From assembly GCA_947374485.1 (NCBI GenBank), contig CANCCF010000038.1:1-28112 (forward strand): a DNA stretch of 28,112 bases, given 5' to 3'. The notes beneath the pieces are model-generated. The model was not told the DNA's origin. It worked only from the letters and a program-made list of their open reading frames with translations, and made no database searches. The translations under genes were made by a program, and so were the position numbers. Positions 8,604 through 15,377 of this stretch are shown here, in pieces. This DNA comes from Comamonadaceae bacterium. GTDB lineage: Bacteria > Pseudomonadota > Gammaproteobacteria > Burkholderiales > Burkholderiaceae_C. The stretch's first letter is position 1. Each line of letters begins with the position of its first letter.

Positions 8604-10139
8604 TCAGTGCGCCTCTGCCGCCTTGGCTGCCTCAATCACCGCGCGGGTATCGCCCTGTGTGCCATTGAAAAAGAGGTTCAGCAGCACGGCCGCCACGGCC
8701 GTCAGCAAAATGCCGGACTCCAGCAGGGGGTGCAGGGTGTGGGACATCTGCTGCGTCCAGCGCGGTGCCACCAAGGGGATCAGGCCAAAGCCCACCGACA
8801 GCGCGACGATGTACAGGTTGTTGCGGTTGCCCTTGTAGTCCACGCTCGAGAGGATGCGGATGCCGGTGGCAGCCACCATGCCGAACATGACCAGCCCGGC
8901 GCCGCCCAGCACAAACTGCGGAATGGCTTCCACAATGGCGCCCATCTTGGGCAGCATGCCCAGAATGACCATGATCACGCCACCGGCCACGCAGACCCAG
9001 CGGCTCTTGACCCCGGTGACACCCACCAGCCCCACGTTTTGCGAGAAGCTGGTGTAGGGGAAAGTGTTGAAGATGCCGCCAATCAGCGTGCCCAGGCCGT
9101 CGGTGCGCAGGCCAGCTGCCAGCTCGGGTTGGCTGAGCTTCTTGCCGGTGATGTCAGAGAGCGCCAGGAACATGCCGGTGGACTCGATCATCACCACAAT
9201 CATCACCAACGACATGGTCAGGATCATGACGATGTCGAAGGTGGGCATGCCGAAGGCAAAGGGTGTGACCACATCAAACCAGTGCGCTTTGCCGACCTTG
9301 TCGAAGTTCATCTTGCCCATGGCCATGGCCACCGCGCAGCCCGCCACAATGCCCAGTAGGACCGAGATGTTGGCGACAAAACCTTTGGCGTACTTGACCA
9401 GCAGCAGGATGAACAAGAGCACAACGCCGGCGATGGCCATGTTGTCCAGCGCGCCATAGTTCAGGTTGTCGACCATGGGGATGGGGCCGGGCAGCTTCAG
9501 GGCGGGTGGCACGGCACTGGCCAGGGCGGCGGGTGCCGATGCGGCAGGGGCTGACGCGGCGGCCGCGGCCGCTGTGGCAGCAGAGGCCTTCAGGCCGTCA
9601 ACCATGGCCACCAGCTTGGGCACATCCACACTCTGCGCCAGGTTGGCCGGTCCGCCCATGGTCCAGCCCACGCCCACGCGCATCAGGCTGATGCCGATGA
9701 TGGCGATGATGGTGCCGGTAACCACCGGCGGAAAGAAGCGCAGCAGCTTGCTGATCACCGGTGCGATGAGCATCGAGACCAGGCCCGCGCCGATGATCGC
9801 GCCGAAGATGGCACGCGCGCCGTCCACGCCCGGCATCGCGTTGGCAAAGGCCACCATGGGGCCCACCGCTGCAAAGGTCACACCCATCATCACCGGCAAC
9901 TTCACGCCAAACCACCGGGTCATGCCCAGGCTTTGGATCAGCGTCACCAGGCCGCAGGCAAAGAGGTCGGCCGAGATCAGCATGGCCACCTGTTCCGGGC
10001 TGAGCTTGAGCGCGCGCCCCACAATCAGCGGCACCGCAATGGCGCCCGCATACATCACCAGCACATGCTGCAGGCCGAGGGCGGCCAGGCGCCCTGCGGG
10101 TAGTTTTTCATCCACCGGGTGGACCAATGTAGTTGTCAT
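8604..10139 (-). CDS. NCS2-family purine permease (urate/xanthine:cation symporter)
   Basis: Inner-membrane symporter of the nucleobase:cation symporter-2 family, 511 residues with about 14 membrane segments. The N-terminal GLQHVLVMYAGAIAVPLIVG is the family signature with its conserved QH. A later segment, ESTGMFLALSDITGKKLSQPEL, is typical of the xanthine/urate branch (XanP/UacT/PucJ-like). A PuuD urate oxidase gene lies directly upstream on the same strand, so urate is the likeliest substrate. A low-complexity Ala/Ser/Pro insertion at about residues 184-213 lies in a loop and looks unusual. An AGGAG ribosome site precedes the ATG. The family is certain; the exact substrate is inferred from context. 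Confidence 0.93.
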   Translation of the reverse strand: MTTTLVHPVDEKLPAGRLAALGLQHVLVMYAGAIAVPLIVGRALKLSPEQVAMLISADLFACGLVTLIQSLGMTRWFGVKLPVMMGVTFAAVGPMVAFANAMPGVDGARAIFGAIIGAGLVSMLIAPVISKLLRFFPPVVTGTIIAIIGISLMRVGVGWTMGGPANLAQSVDVPKLVAMVDGLKASAATAAAAAASAPAASAPAALASAVPPALKLPGPIPMVDNLNYGALDNMAIAGVVLLFILLLVKYAKGFVANISVLLGIVAGCAVAMAMGKMNFDKVGKAHWFDVVTPFAFGMPTFDIVMILTMSLVMIVVMIESTGMFLALSDITGKKLSQPELAAGLRTDGLGTLIGGIFNTFPYTSFSQNVGLVGVTGVKSRWVCVAGGVIMVILGMLPKMGAIVEAIPQFVLGGAGLVMFGMVAATGIRILSSVDYKGNRNNLYIVALSVGFGLIPLVAPRWTQQMSHTLHPLLESGILLTAVAAVLLNLFFNGTQGDTRAVIEAAKAAEAH

Positions 10140-10150
10140 GTTTGTCTCCT

Positions 10151-10180
10151 GTTGTTGGGTTGTGTTGGGTTGTGTTGTGG
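10151..10180. repeat. Three 10-bp tandem units between puuD and the permease
   Basis: GTTGTTGGGT, TGTGTTGGGT and TGTGTTGTGG lie in the spacer just upstream of the permease ribosome site. On the coding strand this is an A/C-rich, unstructured leader of repeated ACCCAACACA-like units, which may help keep the ribosome site open. Confidence 0.55.
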
Positions 10181-10183
10181 CTG

Positions 10184-11398
10184 TCAGTTCGCCGGGCTAC
10201 CGGCCTCAAACCAGCGCCCGAGGGTGGCGCGCTCGCTGTCCGTGATCTGTGTCGCGTTGTTCATGGGCATGAGTTTCAGGACCACGGCCTGCTGGTACAG
10301 CGCCTGTGCGTTCTTCCTGATCAGCTCCGGGGTGTGCAGGGCAATGCCCTTGTTCTGAAGCTGGGCGTTGTGGCACAGCACGCAGCGTTGCGCCACCACG
10401 GCCTGCACCTCGGCAAAGTGCACCGGTGCGGGGGCCTGTGTCTGTGCAGTCGCCGACGGGGCGGGCACAGGCGGCGGTGCCAGCCACACTGCCAGCCCGA
10501 CCAGCAGCACCACGCCGATGGCCGCGTGTTCCCACGGTGGGCGACGGCCCTGCACCAGCGCCTTGTGCCGGGCCACAAAGCTGTGGCGTATCAACGCACC
10601 GGCCAGCATCAGCAGCACCAGCACCAGCCAGTTGTTCTGCGCCGTGTAGAGCCAGCCGTAGTGGTTGGAGAGCATGGCGATCAGCACCGGCAGGGTGAAG
10701 TAGGTGTTGTGCACGCTGCGCTGCTTGGCGCGCCAGCCGTACACCGGGTCCACCGGTTTGCCTGCCTTGAGCAGCGCCACCACGGTGCGCTGGCCCGGGA
10801 TGATCCAGAAGAACACGTTGGCACTCATGCTGGTGGCGATCATGGCGCCCACCAGAAGGAAGGCGGCGCGCCCGGAGAACAGGTGGCACGCCAGCCAGCA
10901 CGCCAGCACCACGCACAGCAGCACCGCCAGACCCACGATCAGGTCGCCGTTTTTCTTGCGGCCAAAGGCTCGGCAGAGCGCGTCGTAGGCCAGCCAGAAC
11001 ACCACCAGAAAGCCCAGGGCGGCGCCAATGGCGCTGGCGGCGGACCAGTCGTACACGCTTTTGTCGACCAGAAAGCTGCCCGCGTTGTAGAGGTACAAAA
11101 CCGTGAACAGCGAGAAGCCAGTGAGCCAGGTGGAGTAGCTCTCCCAATAGAACCAGTGCAGGTTCTGCGGCATTTTTTGCGGCGCGACCAGGTACTTTTG
11201 CGGGTGGTAAAAACCTCCGCCGTGCACCGCCCACAGCGCACCGTCCACGCCCTTGGCCCGGAGCTCGGGGTCCTCGGGTTTGGTGAGACTGTTGTCGAGA
11301 AAAACGAAGTAAAAAGAAGAGCCGATCCAGGCGATGGCGGTGATGACGTGTGCCCACCGCAACAGCAGGTTCGCCCACTCCAGAACGTAGCCGGTCAT
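10184..11398 (-). CDS. puuD: Membrane-bound cytochrome c urate oxidase
   Basis: PuuD-type urate oxidase converts urate to 5-hydroxyisourate and passes electrons to its own C-terminal cytochrome c domain. The 404-residue protein has about eight membrane helices. The N-terminal region includes LRWAHVITAIAWIGSSFYFV and the His-rich HGGGFYHPQKYLVAP, as in the DUF989 family. The C-terminal domain has the heme motif CVLCH at about residues 339-343 and a candidate axial Met near LMPMNN (about 377-379). An in-frame TTG 12 bp upstream exists, but GGGAAG placed before the ATG at 11398 supports this start. The permease gene lies 44 bp downstream, so urate uptake and oxidation are probably one transcript. 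Confidence 0.92.
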   Translation of the reverse strand: MTGYVLEWANLLLRWAHVITAIAWIGSSFYFVFLDNSLTKPEDPELRAKGVDGALWAVHGGGFYHPQKYLVAPQKMPQNLHWFYWESYSTWLTGFSLFTVLYLYNAGSFLVDKSVYDWSAASAIGAALGFLVVFWLAYDALCRAFGRKKNGDLIVGLAVLLCVVLACWLACHLFSGRAAFLLVGAMIATSMSANVFFWIIPGQRTVVALLKAGKPVDPVYGWRAKQRSVHNTYFTLPVLIAMLSNHYGWLYTAQNNWLVLVLLMLAGALIRHSFVARHKALVQGRRPPWEHAAIGVVLLVGLAVWLAPPPVPAPSATAQTQAPAPVHFAEVQAVVAQRCVLCHNAQLQNKGIALHTPELIRKNAQALYQQAVVLKLMPMNNATQITDSERATLGRWFEAGSPAN

Positions 11399-11420
11399 AG
11401 CGCTTCCCAAGGTGCGAACA

Positions 11421-11442
11421 GTGCACCGGCAGACCGGTGCAC
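11421..11442 (-). promoter_or_regulatory. 9-bp perfect hairpin in the puuD 5' untranslated region
   Basis: GTGCACCGG and CCGGTGCAC flank a 4-base loop, ending 22 bases before the puuD ATG and just upstream of the GGGAAG ribosome site. It could be an mRNA structure or a protein-binding dyad; nothing in the sequence decides between them. Confidence 0.45.
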
Positions 11443-11500
11443 CATCCTCTCACCACAGCGGGCACTGTGAGAAGCAGATGTCGCGTTCTCTACCCGTCAA

Positions 11501-11695
11501 CTAACGCATGTTGAGGGAGAAGCTCCGCGGCGACATGTATAAAGTGTATACAGTGTGGCCTATACCGCCTCTTGGGAAAAACCCTCGTTTGTATACAATT
11601 TCGAGCTCGGCCTGGCCGATGTCGCGGTCTGCGATCAGTGTCAGGGCGACGATGCGCGCTGCCGCTTGCGGGCTGTTTTGGCGGTAGTTGCGCAT
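11501..11695 (-). pseudogene. TerB-like gene remnant, 64 codons
   Basis: The first about 34 residues (MRNYRQNSPQAAARIVALTL, then IADRDIGQAELEI) resemble, from memory, the N-terminus of TerB-like proteins of Comamonadaceae, which are roughly 140-150 residues long. After this the frame turns into unrelated sequence (YKRGFFPRGG...) that overlaps the TATAC palindromes, and it stops at 64 codons. A good ribosome site (AAGGACCT) still precedes the ATG, 44 bp downstream of sbtA on the same strand. The best explanation is a gene that lost its 3' part, the junction now forming the puuD promoter region. It could instead be a genuine short gene. Confidence 0.45.
11536..11598. promoter_or_regulatory. Cluster of TATAC palindromes upstream of puuD, probable GntR-type operators
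   Basis: Two perfect palindromes, TGTATACA (11545-11552) and TTGTATACAA (11589-11598), have centres 45 bp apart. Between and beside them are partial sites ATGTATAA (11535-11542) and CTATAC (11560-11565). TTGTATAC-type half-sites are typical of FadR/FCD-branch GntR regulators; NanR and UxuR operators have related GTATA cores. They lie about 150-200 bp upstream of puuD, inside the terB-like remnant. No GntR gene is present in the window, so the binder would be encoded elsewhere. Confidence 0.5.
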
Positions 11696-11739
11696 GGAAT
11701 AGGTCCTTGGGGGTCAAGTGCAGTGGCTGCCAGCCGCAG

Positions 11740-12744
11740 CTAGGCAAAGCGCTGCGCCAGATACCCATACAGTGGAATGCCCAGCAAAATGTTGAAGGGA
11801 AAGGTCAGCCCCAGCGACATGCCAAAGTAGAGCGAAGGCTTGGCCTCGGGGATGGCATGGCGCACCACTGCGGGCACGGCGATGTACGAGGCACTGGCTG
11901 CCAGCACCATCAGCAGCGCCACATTGCCCGGCGCCATGCCCAGCATCAAGCCCAGAGCCAGGGCTATGCCCGCATGCACCAGCGGCCCGCCCACGGCATA
12001 CACCAGCAGCCACACCGACTGCCCCTTGAGCTGGCCCATGTTGCGCGCCGCCAGGAGGCCCATGTCCAGCAGGAAGAAGGCCAGCATGCCCCTGAACAGG
12101 TCCACAGAAAACGGCTTCATCGCCGCCTGGCCGGACTCGCCGGTGAGCACGCCAATCAGCATGGCGCCAATCAGCAGCAGCTGCGCGCCGTCGGTCAGCG
12201 CCTCATGCAGGATGCGGCGCAAGGGCGGTGTGGCGGCGCTGCTGGGGTCAGGGGTGTTATCGGCTGGCTGAGAGCCCTGCGCCTTGAAGCTTGCATTCTT
12301 GTGCCGCGCCCGGTTGGCCAGCAGCACCGCCAGCACAATGGCAGGGGACTCCATCAGCGCCATGGACGCGGCCATGTGGCCGCCAAAGGCAATGCCCTGT
12401 GTATCGAGGTATTGCACGGCAGTAATAAAGGTCACGGCGCTGACCGAGCCGTAGGTGGCAGCCACCGCTGCCGCATCAAAGCGGTTGAGAAAGCGGCGCA
12501 GCACCAGATAGCCCAGCACCGGCACCAGCACCGCCAGTGCCACGGCCGCGCCCAGGCTGAGCAGCACCTCGGTTGTGAGGCCCGAGTGGGCCAGCGCAAA
12601 GCCCCCCTTGAGGCCCAGTGCCATCAGCAAATACAGCGAAAGAAAGCGCGAGATGGGTGGCGGTATCTCCAGGTTCGACTTCAGCGAACCCGCCAAAATT
12701 CCAAACACGAAAAACAAAATGGCAGGATCGAGGAAGCTTTGCAT
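11740..12744 (-). CDS. sbtA: Sodium-dependent bicarbonate transporter, SbtA family
   Basis: Inner-membrane permease of the SbtA superfamily (formerly DUF897), 334 residues with about ten membrane helices arranged as two inverted halves. Typical segments are FLDPAILFFVFGILAGSLKS at the N-terminus, RFLSLYLLMALGLKGGFALA, and AATYGSVSAVTFITAVQYL in the first half. A hydrophilic loop of about 40 residues (NRARHKNASFKAQGSQ onward) separates the halves. The second half has LLDMGLLAARNM and ASASYIAVPAVVRHA. The start is three bases after the stop of the HPF-like gene, so the two are coupled. A NhaR-type sodium/pH regulator is divergent upstream, which fits a Na+-coupled carrier. No P-II-like sbtB gene is adjacent. 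Confidence 0.9.
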   Translation of the reverse strand: MQSFLDPAILFFVFGILAGSLKSNLEIPPPISRFLSLYLLMALGLKGGFALAHSGLTTEVLLSLGAAVALAVLVPVLGYLVLRRFLNRFDAAAVAATYGSVSAVTFITAVQYLDTQGIAFGGHMAASMALMESPAIVLAVLLANRARHKNASFKAQGSQPADNTPDPSSAATPPLRRILHEALTDGAQLLLIGAMLIGVLTGESGQAAMKPFSVDLFRGMLAFFLLDMGLLAARNMGQLKGQSVWLLVYAVGGPLVHAGIALALGLMLGMAPGNVALLMVLAASASYIAVPAVVRHAIPEAKPSLYFGMSLGLTFPFNILLGIPLYGYLAQRFA

Positions 12745-12747
12745 GGT

Positions 12748-13026
12748 TTATTTTTTGGGGTTCATCAAGGGCGCCGGAGCCACTGCGGCTCGCGCGCGGT
12801 GAAAGGATTCAAAGTGCCAGCTTGGCGCTGCGCCCGCGCCCTCGGTGCTGAGCTCGACCTGGCAGCGCTTGTCTACGCCGCCGCGCGGGCCGTTCACGTC
12901 CGAGAACTGCACCCGGGCGCGCGGCACCAGAGAGGACAGGCGGCGCAGCGCAAAGCGCACGCGCTCCAGCGAGGGTTCGCGCAGCTGGCTGGCGTTGGCA
13001 TCGCGCGATTCAAAAATGATGTGCAT
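12748..13026 (-). CDS. Short HPF/RaiA-like ribosome-associated protein, 92 aa
   Basis: Starts MHIIFESRDANASQLREPSL and contains RVRFALRRLSSLVPRARVQF followed by SDVNGPRGGVDKRCQVELST. These match the beta-alpha-beta fold of the sigma-54 modulation/ribosome-hibernation family in a form common in Burkholderiales. A longer frame opens at 13143, but GGAGAG lies just before the ATG at 13026 and the added residues are unlike the family. The last about 20 residues (WHFESFHRARAAVAPAPL) replace the second helix and arginine-rich tail I would expect, so the C-terminus may be altered. Cotranscribed with sbtA (3-bp gap). Confidence 0.72.
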   Translation of the reverse strand: MHIIFESRDANASQLREPSLERVRFALRRLSSLVPRARVQFSDVNGPRGGVDKRCQVELSTEGAGAAPSWHFESFHRARAAVAPAPLMNPKK

Positions 13027-13077
13027 GAAGGCTCTCCAGTGGGGTGGTTGAAGCCCCAACCATAGGCACAAAGCCCC

Positions 13078-13109
13078 ATGTGAAAAAGCTGATAATTTCT
13101 CATTCACAT
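13078..13109. promoter_or_regulatory. Inverted repeat and -10 element in the nhaR/sbtA divergent promoter region
   Basis: ATGTGAA (13078-13084) and TTCACAT (13103-13109) form a 7-bp inverted repeat with an 18-bp spacer. Between them GATAAT (13091-13096) is a good -10 hexamer for the nhaR-like gene, with a poor -35. The arrangement fits LysR autoregulation combined with control of the hpf-sbtA pair. Confidence 0.4.
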
Positions 13110-13126
13110 TCCTGAAAAACCTGACC

Positions 13127-14011
13127 ATGGCCACCGCCTTCAACTACAAGCACCTGTACTACTTCTGGGTCGTGGCCAAGGAGGGCGGCATCTCGCGTGC
13201 CGCCGACAAGCTCGACATGGCGGTGCAAACCGTGAGCGCGCAGGTGCGCGAGCTCGAGCGCAGCCTGGGCTATGCCCTGCTCAAACCCGCCGGGCGCGGT
13301 CTGGTGCTGACGGACGCGGGCATTGCCGCACTGGCGCAGGCCGACCAGATTTTCCAGTTGGGTGAAGACCTGCCCGCACGCGTGCGCGACGCGGTGAGCA
13401 CCCCCACCGTGCGCCTGGCGGTGGGCATTTGTGACGGCCTGCCCAAACTGGTGGTGCGTCGCCTGCTGCAGCCCGCCCTGGCCGAACCGCATTTGCGCTT
13501 GCTGTGCCATGAAGGGCGACTGGACGATTTGCTGGGTGACCTGGCGCTGCACCGGCTGGACGTGGTGCTGTCCGACCGGCCCGCGCCCGTCAACCCCAAC
13601 TTCAAGCTCTACAGCCATGCGCTGGGGTCGTCGGACCTGGGCTGGTATGGCACGCCCGCCATGCTCAAGGCGGCACGCAAGAACTTTCCGCACAGCCTGG
13701 CGCAGGTGCCGCTGTTGTTGCCCACCGCGCACACCGCCGTGCGCGACCGGCTGGACCAGTGGTTTGCGCAGCGCGGCATCCGTCCGCTGGTGGTGGGCGA
13801 GTTTGCCGACAGCGCCTTGCTCAAGACCTTTGGCGCCAGCGGCATGGGCGTGTTCCCCGCTGCCGAGTGGGTGCATGAAGATTTGCTGGCCCACTACGCG
13901 GTTCAGCGCCTGGGCCACTGTGAGGGTGTCACCGAGCACTTCTATGCGATTGGCACCGAGAAGAAGGTGCAGCACCCGCTGGTGCAGCGCTTGCTGCAGC
14001 CCGCCATGTGA
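13127..14011 (+). CDS. nhaR: NhaR-type LysR-family transcriptional regulator
   Basis: A 294-residue LysR regulator. The N-terminal FNYKHLYYFWVVAKEGGISR and the recognition region AVQTVSAQVRELERSLGYAL resemble E. coli NhaR (NYNHLYYFW...), which responds to Na+ and pH. The effector domain is complete, ending near HFYAIGTEKKVQHPLVQRLL, also a typical NhaR-like ending. The gene is divergent from the hpf-like and sbtA genes across a 100-bp promoter region with an inverted repeat, and convergent with the truncated terC 20 bp downstream. It probably activates sbtA in response to sodium or alkaline pH; that target is inferred from position. Confidence 0.9.
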   Translation: MATAFNYKHLYYFWVVAKEGGISRAADKLDMAVQTVSAQVRELERSLGYALLKPAGRGLVLTDAGIAALAQADQIFQLGEDLPARVRDAVSTPTVRLAVGICDGLPKLVVRRLLQPALAEPHLRLLCHEGRLDDLLGDLALHRLDVVLSDRPAPVNPNFKLYSHALGSSDLGWYGTPAMLKAARKNFPHSLAQVPLLLPTAHTAVRDRLDQWFAQRGIRPLVVGEFADSALLKTFGASGMGVFPAAEWVHEDLLAHYAVQRLGHCEGVTEHFYAIGTEKKVQHPLVQRLLQPAM

Positions 14012-14031
14012 GGCACGCGCTCCGCCAGGGC

Positions 14032-14751
14032 TCAGTGGCGCACCGCGGGCTTGGCCGTGCGCACGCTCAGCAGCATGGTCAGGGCCAGGATGCCCACCAC
14101 CACGCCCAGCGAGACCATCACCGGGATCTTGTAGATGTCGATCAGGCACATCTTGCTGCCGATGAACACCAGAATCACCGCCAGGCCGTAGTTGAGCAGG
14201 TGGAACTTGTTGGCCACTGCGGCCAGCAAAAAGTACATGGCGCGCAGGCCCAGGATGGCAAACACATTGCTGGTGAGCACGATGAACGGGTCGCTGGTGA
14301 TGGCGAAGATGGCGGGGATGGAGTCCACCGCAAAGATCACATCGGTTGCCGCAATCAGGCAGATCACCATCAACAGCGGGGTGGCAATCTTCTTGCCGTT
14401 TTGCACGGTCCAGAAGTTTTCGCCGTCGTACGCCTTGCTCACTGGCAGGCACTTGCGCAGCAGCTTCAAGGCGGGGTTGTCGTTCAGGTCGGGCTCTTTG
14501 CCAGCGGCCCACCACATCTTCACACCGCTCAGGATCAGGAAGGCCCCGAACACATACAAGATCCAGTGGAACTCGGCCAAGAGCCAGCCGCCCACCAGAA
14601 TCATCACGCTGCGCAGCACAATGGCGCCGATGATGCCAATCATCAGCACCCGTTTCTGGAACGGCGTGGGCACGGCAAAGTAGGTGAAGACCATCAGGAA
14701 GACAAAGATGTTGTCCACCGCCAGTGATTTTTCAATCAGGTAGCCGGTCAA
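14032..14751 (-). pseudogene. TerC/Alx family membrane protein, N-terminally truncated
   Basis: The 239 codons align with E. coli Alx from about residue 84 onward: TGYLIEKSLAVDNIFVFLMV, VLRSVMILVGGWLLAEFHWI, LYVFGAFLILSGVKM, ATDVIFAVDSIPAIFAITSD and AILGLRAMYFLL are all conserved, including both aspartate motifs. The family normally has about 80 more N-terminal residues with two membrane helices, absent here. The frame continues only six codons past the possible TTG start before an in-frame TAG (14770-14772), and no Shine-Dalgarno is present. Homology extends to the Phe-Leu codons just before TGYLIEK and then stops abruptly. It is therefore probably a pseudogene; a rearrangement or an assembly error at about 14755 are alternatives. 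In intact form the family exports Mn2+ or related cations. Confidence 0.75.
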
Positions 14752-14776
14752 AAACGATACCGCTCTGGGCTACCTG
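14737..14776. repeat. 9-bp inverted repeat at the terC truncation point
   Basis: CAGGTAGCC (14737-14745, inside terC) and GGCTACCTG (14768-14776, outside) are perfect inverse copies 22 bp apart, straddling the point where TerC similarity ends. Such a short inverted pair can mediate a rearrangement, but could be chance. Confidence 0.45.
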
Positions 14777-14854
14777 GCGGTAAGGCTGGTGTGGCGCCTG
14801 TGCGTGGCGCTCAGGCGGCGCCAGCGCCAGCGCGCCCAATGCGGTCGCGCTGGG

Positions 14855-15073
14855 TCAGGCCTTGCGCGTGCCGAGCAGCAGCAATGCGCCCAGGCCTATG
14901 GCGGCCAGGCCCGCCCACATGGGGATGTTGACGCGTTCCTGCTCCACCACCTGCAGCTTGAGCGGGCCGATGCTGGTGGCATGCGTTTCTTTGGTGTAGC
15001 TGAAGCCGCCGTAGCTGGCGCCCAGGGCACCGGCCACGATCAGGAGAATGGCAATGATCCGGATGGGATTCAT
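14855..15073 (-). CDS. Small conserved-looking membrane protein, 72 aa
   Basis: Two predicted membrane helices: MNPIRIIAILLIVAGALGAS at the N-terminus and IPMWAGLAAIGLGALLLLG near the C-terminus. They are joined by a polar stretch (GGFSYTKETHATSIGPLKLQ, then VVEQERVN) likely to be periplasmic. This matches a type of small unknown membrane protein I have seen in many proteobacteria, with the YTKETH and IGPL motifs. An in-frame start four codons earlier exists, but GGAGCG lies just before the ATG at 15073. It follows the lmo0937-like gene after 12 bp on the same strand, so the two form a small operon. Confidence 0.78.
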   Translation of the reverse strand: MNPIRIIAILLIVAGALGASYGGFSYTKETHATSIGPLKLQVVEQERVNIPMWAGLAAIGLGALLLLGTRKA

Positions 15074-15085
15074 GGGGCGCTCCAA

Positions 15086-15235
15086 TCAAAGCGGCCTGCG
15101 GCCCTGGATCACACGCAGCAAGACCACCACCACGGCGATGACCAGCAGCACGTGGATCAGGCCGCCCATGGTGAACGAGGTGACCAGGCCAAGGGCCCAG
15201 AGGATGAGCAGGAGGACGACAATGGTTTCGAGCAT
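15086..15235 (-). CDS. lmo0937-like small membrane protein, 49 aa
   Basis: A very small hydrophobic protein starting MLETIVVLLLILWALGLVTS, with FTMGGLIHVLLVIAVVVVLL forming a second helix and a basic end (RVIQGRRPL). The G-L-V-T-S, G-G-x-I-H and LLVIA pattern is that of the lmo0937/DUF5670 family, widespread stress-associated small membrane proteins of unknown function. The longer open frame upstream lacks family similarity; AAAAGGAA precedes the chosen ATG. First gene of a two-gene unit, divergent from the ParB-like gene. Confidence 0.82.
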   Translation of the reverse strand: MLETIVVLLLILWALGLVTSFTMGGLIHVLLVIAVVVVLLRVIQGRRPL

Positions 15236-15346
15236 GGGGTGTTCCTTTTGGGGTATGCAGGGGTAGAGGCTGCAGTGTCCGGGCGCGGGGCAGGGCGCGT
15301 CGGTGCGGTGGCACACGCAGGCCTGCGGGGCCGCACCTGGCTGTCC

Positions 15347-15352
15347 TACAAT
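15347..15352 (+). promoter_or_regulatory. -10 hexamer of the parB-like gene
   Basis: TACAAT lies 25 bp before the ATG and would give a short leader of about 18 bases. No good -35 box is seen at 16-18 bp spacing. Confidence 0.45.
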
Positions 15353-15377
15353 CGCGCCCTTTGCCCGCAGACCCCCC

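Noticed and set aside
10133..11470. A 445-codon plus-strand frame across puuD
   Set aside because: Antisense to puuD, which has a heme motif and membrane helices; the plus-strand translation is His/Gln/Arg-rich noise.
11572..13065. A 497-codon plus-strand frame across sbtA
   Set aside because: Antisense to the sbtA and HPF-like genes, rich in Gln/His/Arg with no recognisable domain.
14770..14860. Missing 5' part of terC in another frame just upstream
   Set aside because: All three minus-strand frames and the inverted plus-strand reading (ALGYLAVRLVWRL...) lack convincing similarity to the TerC N-terminus.
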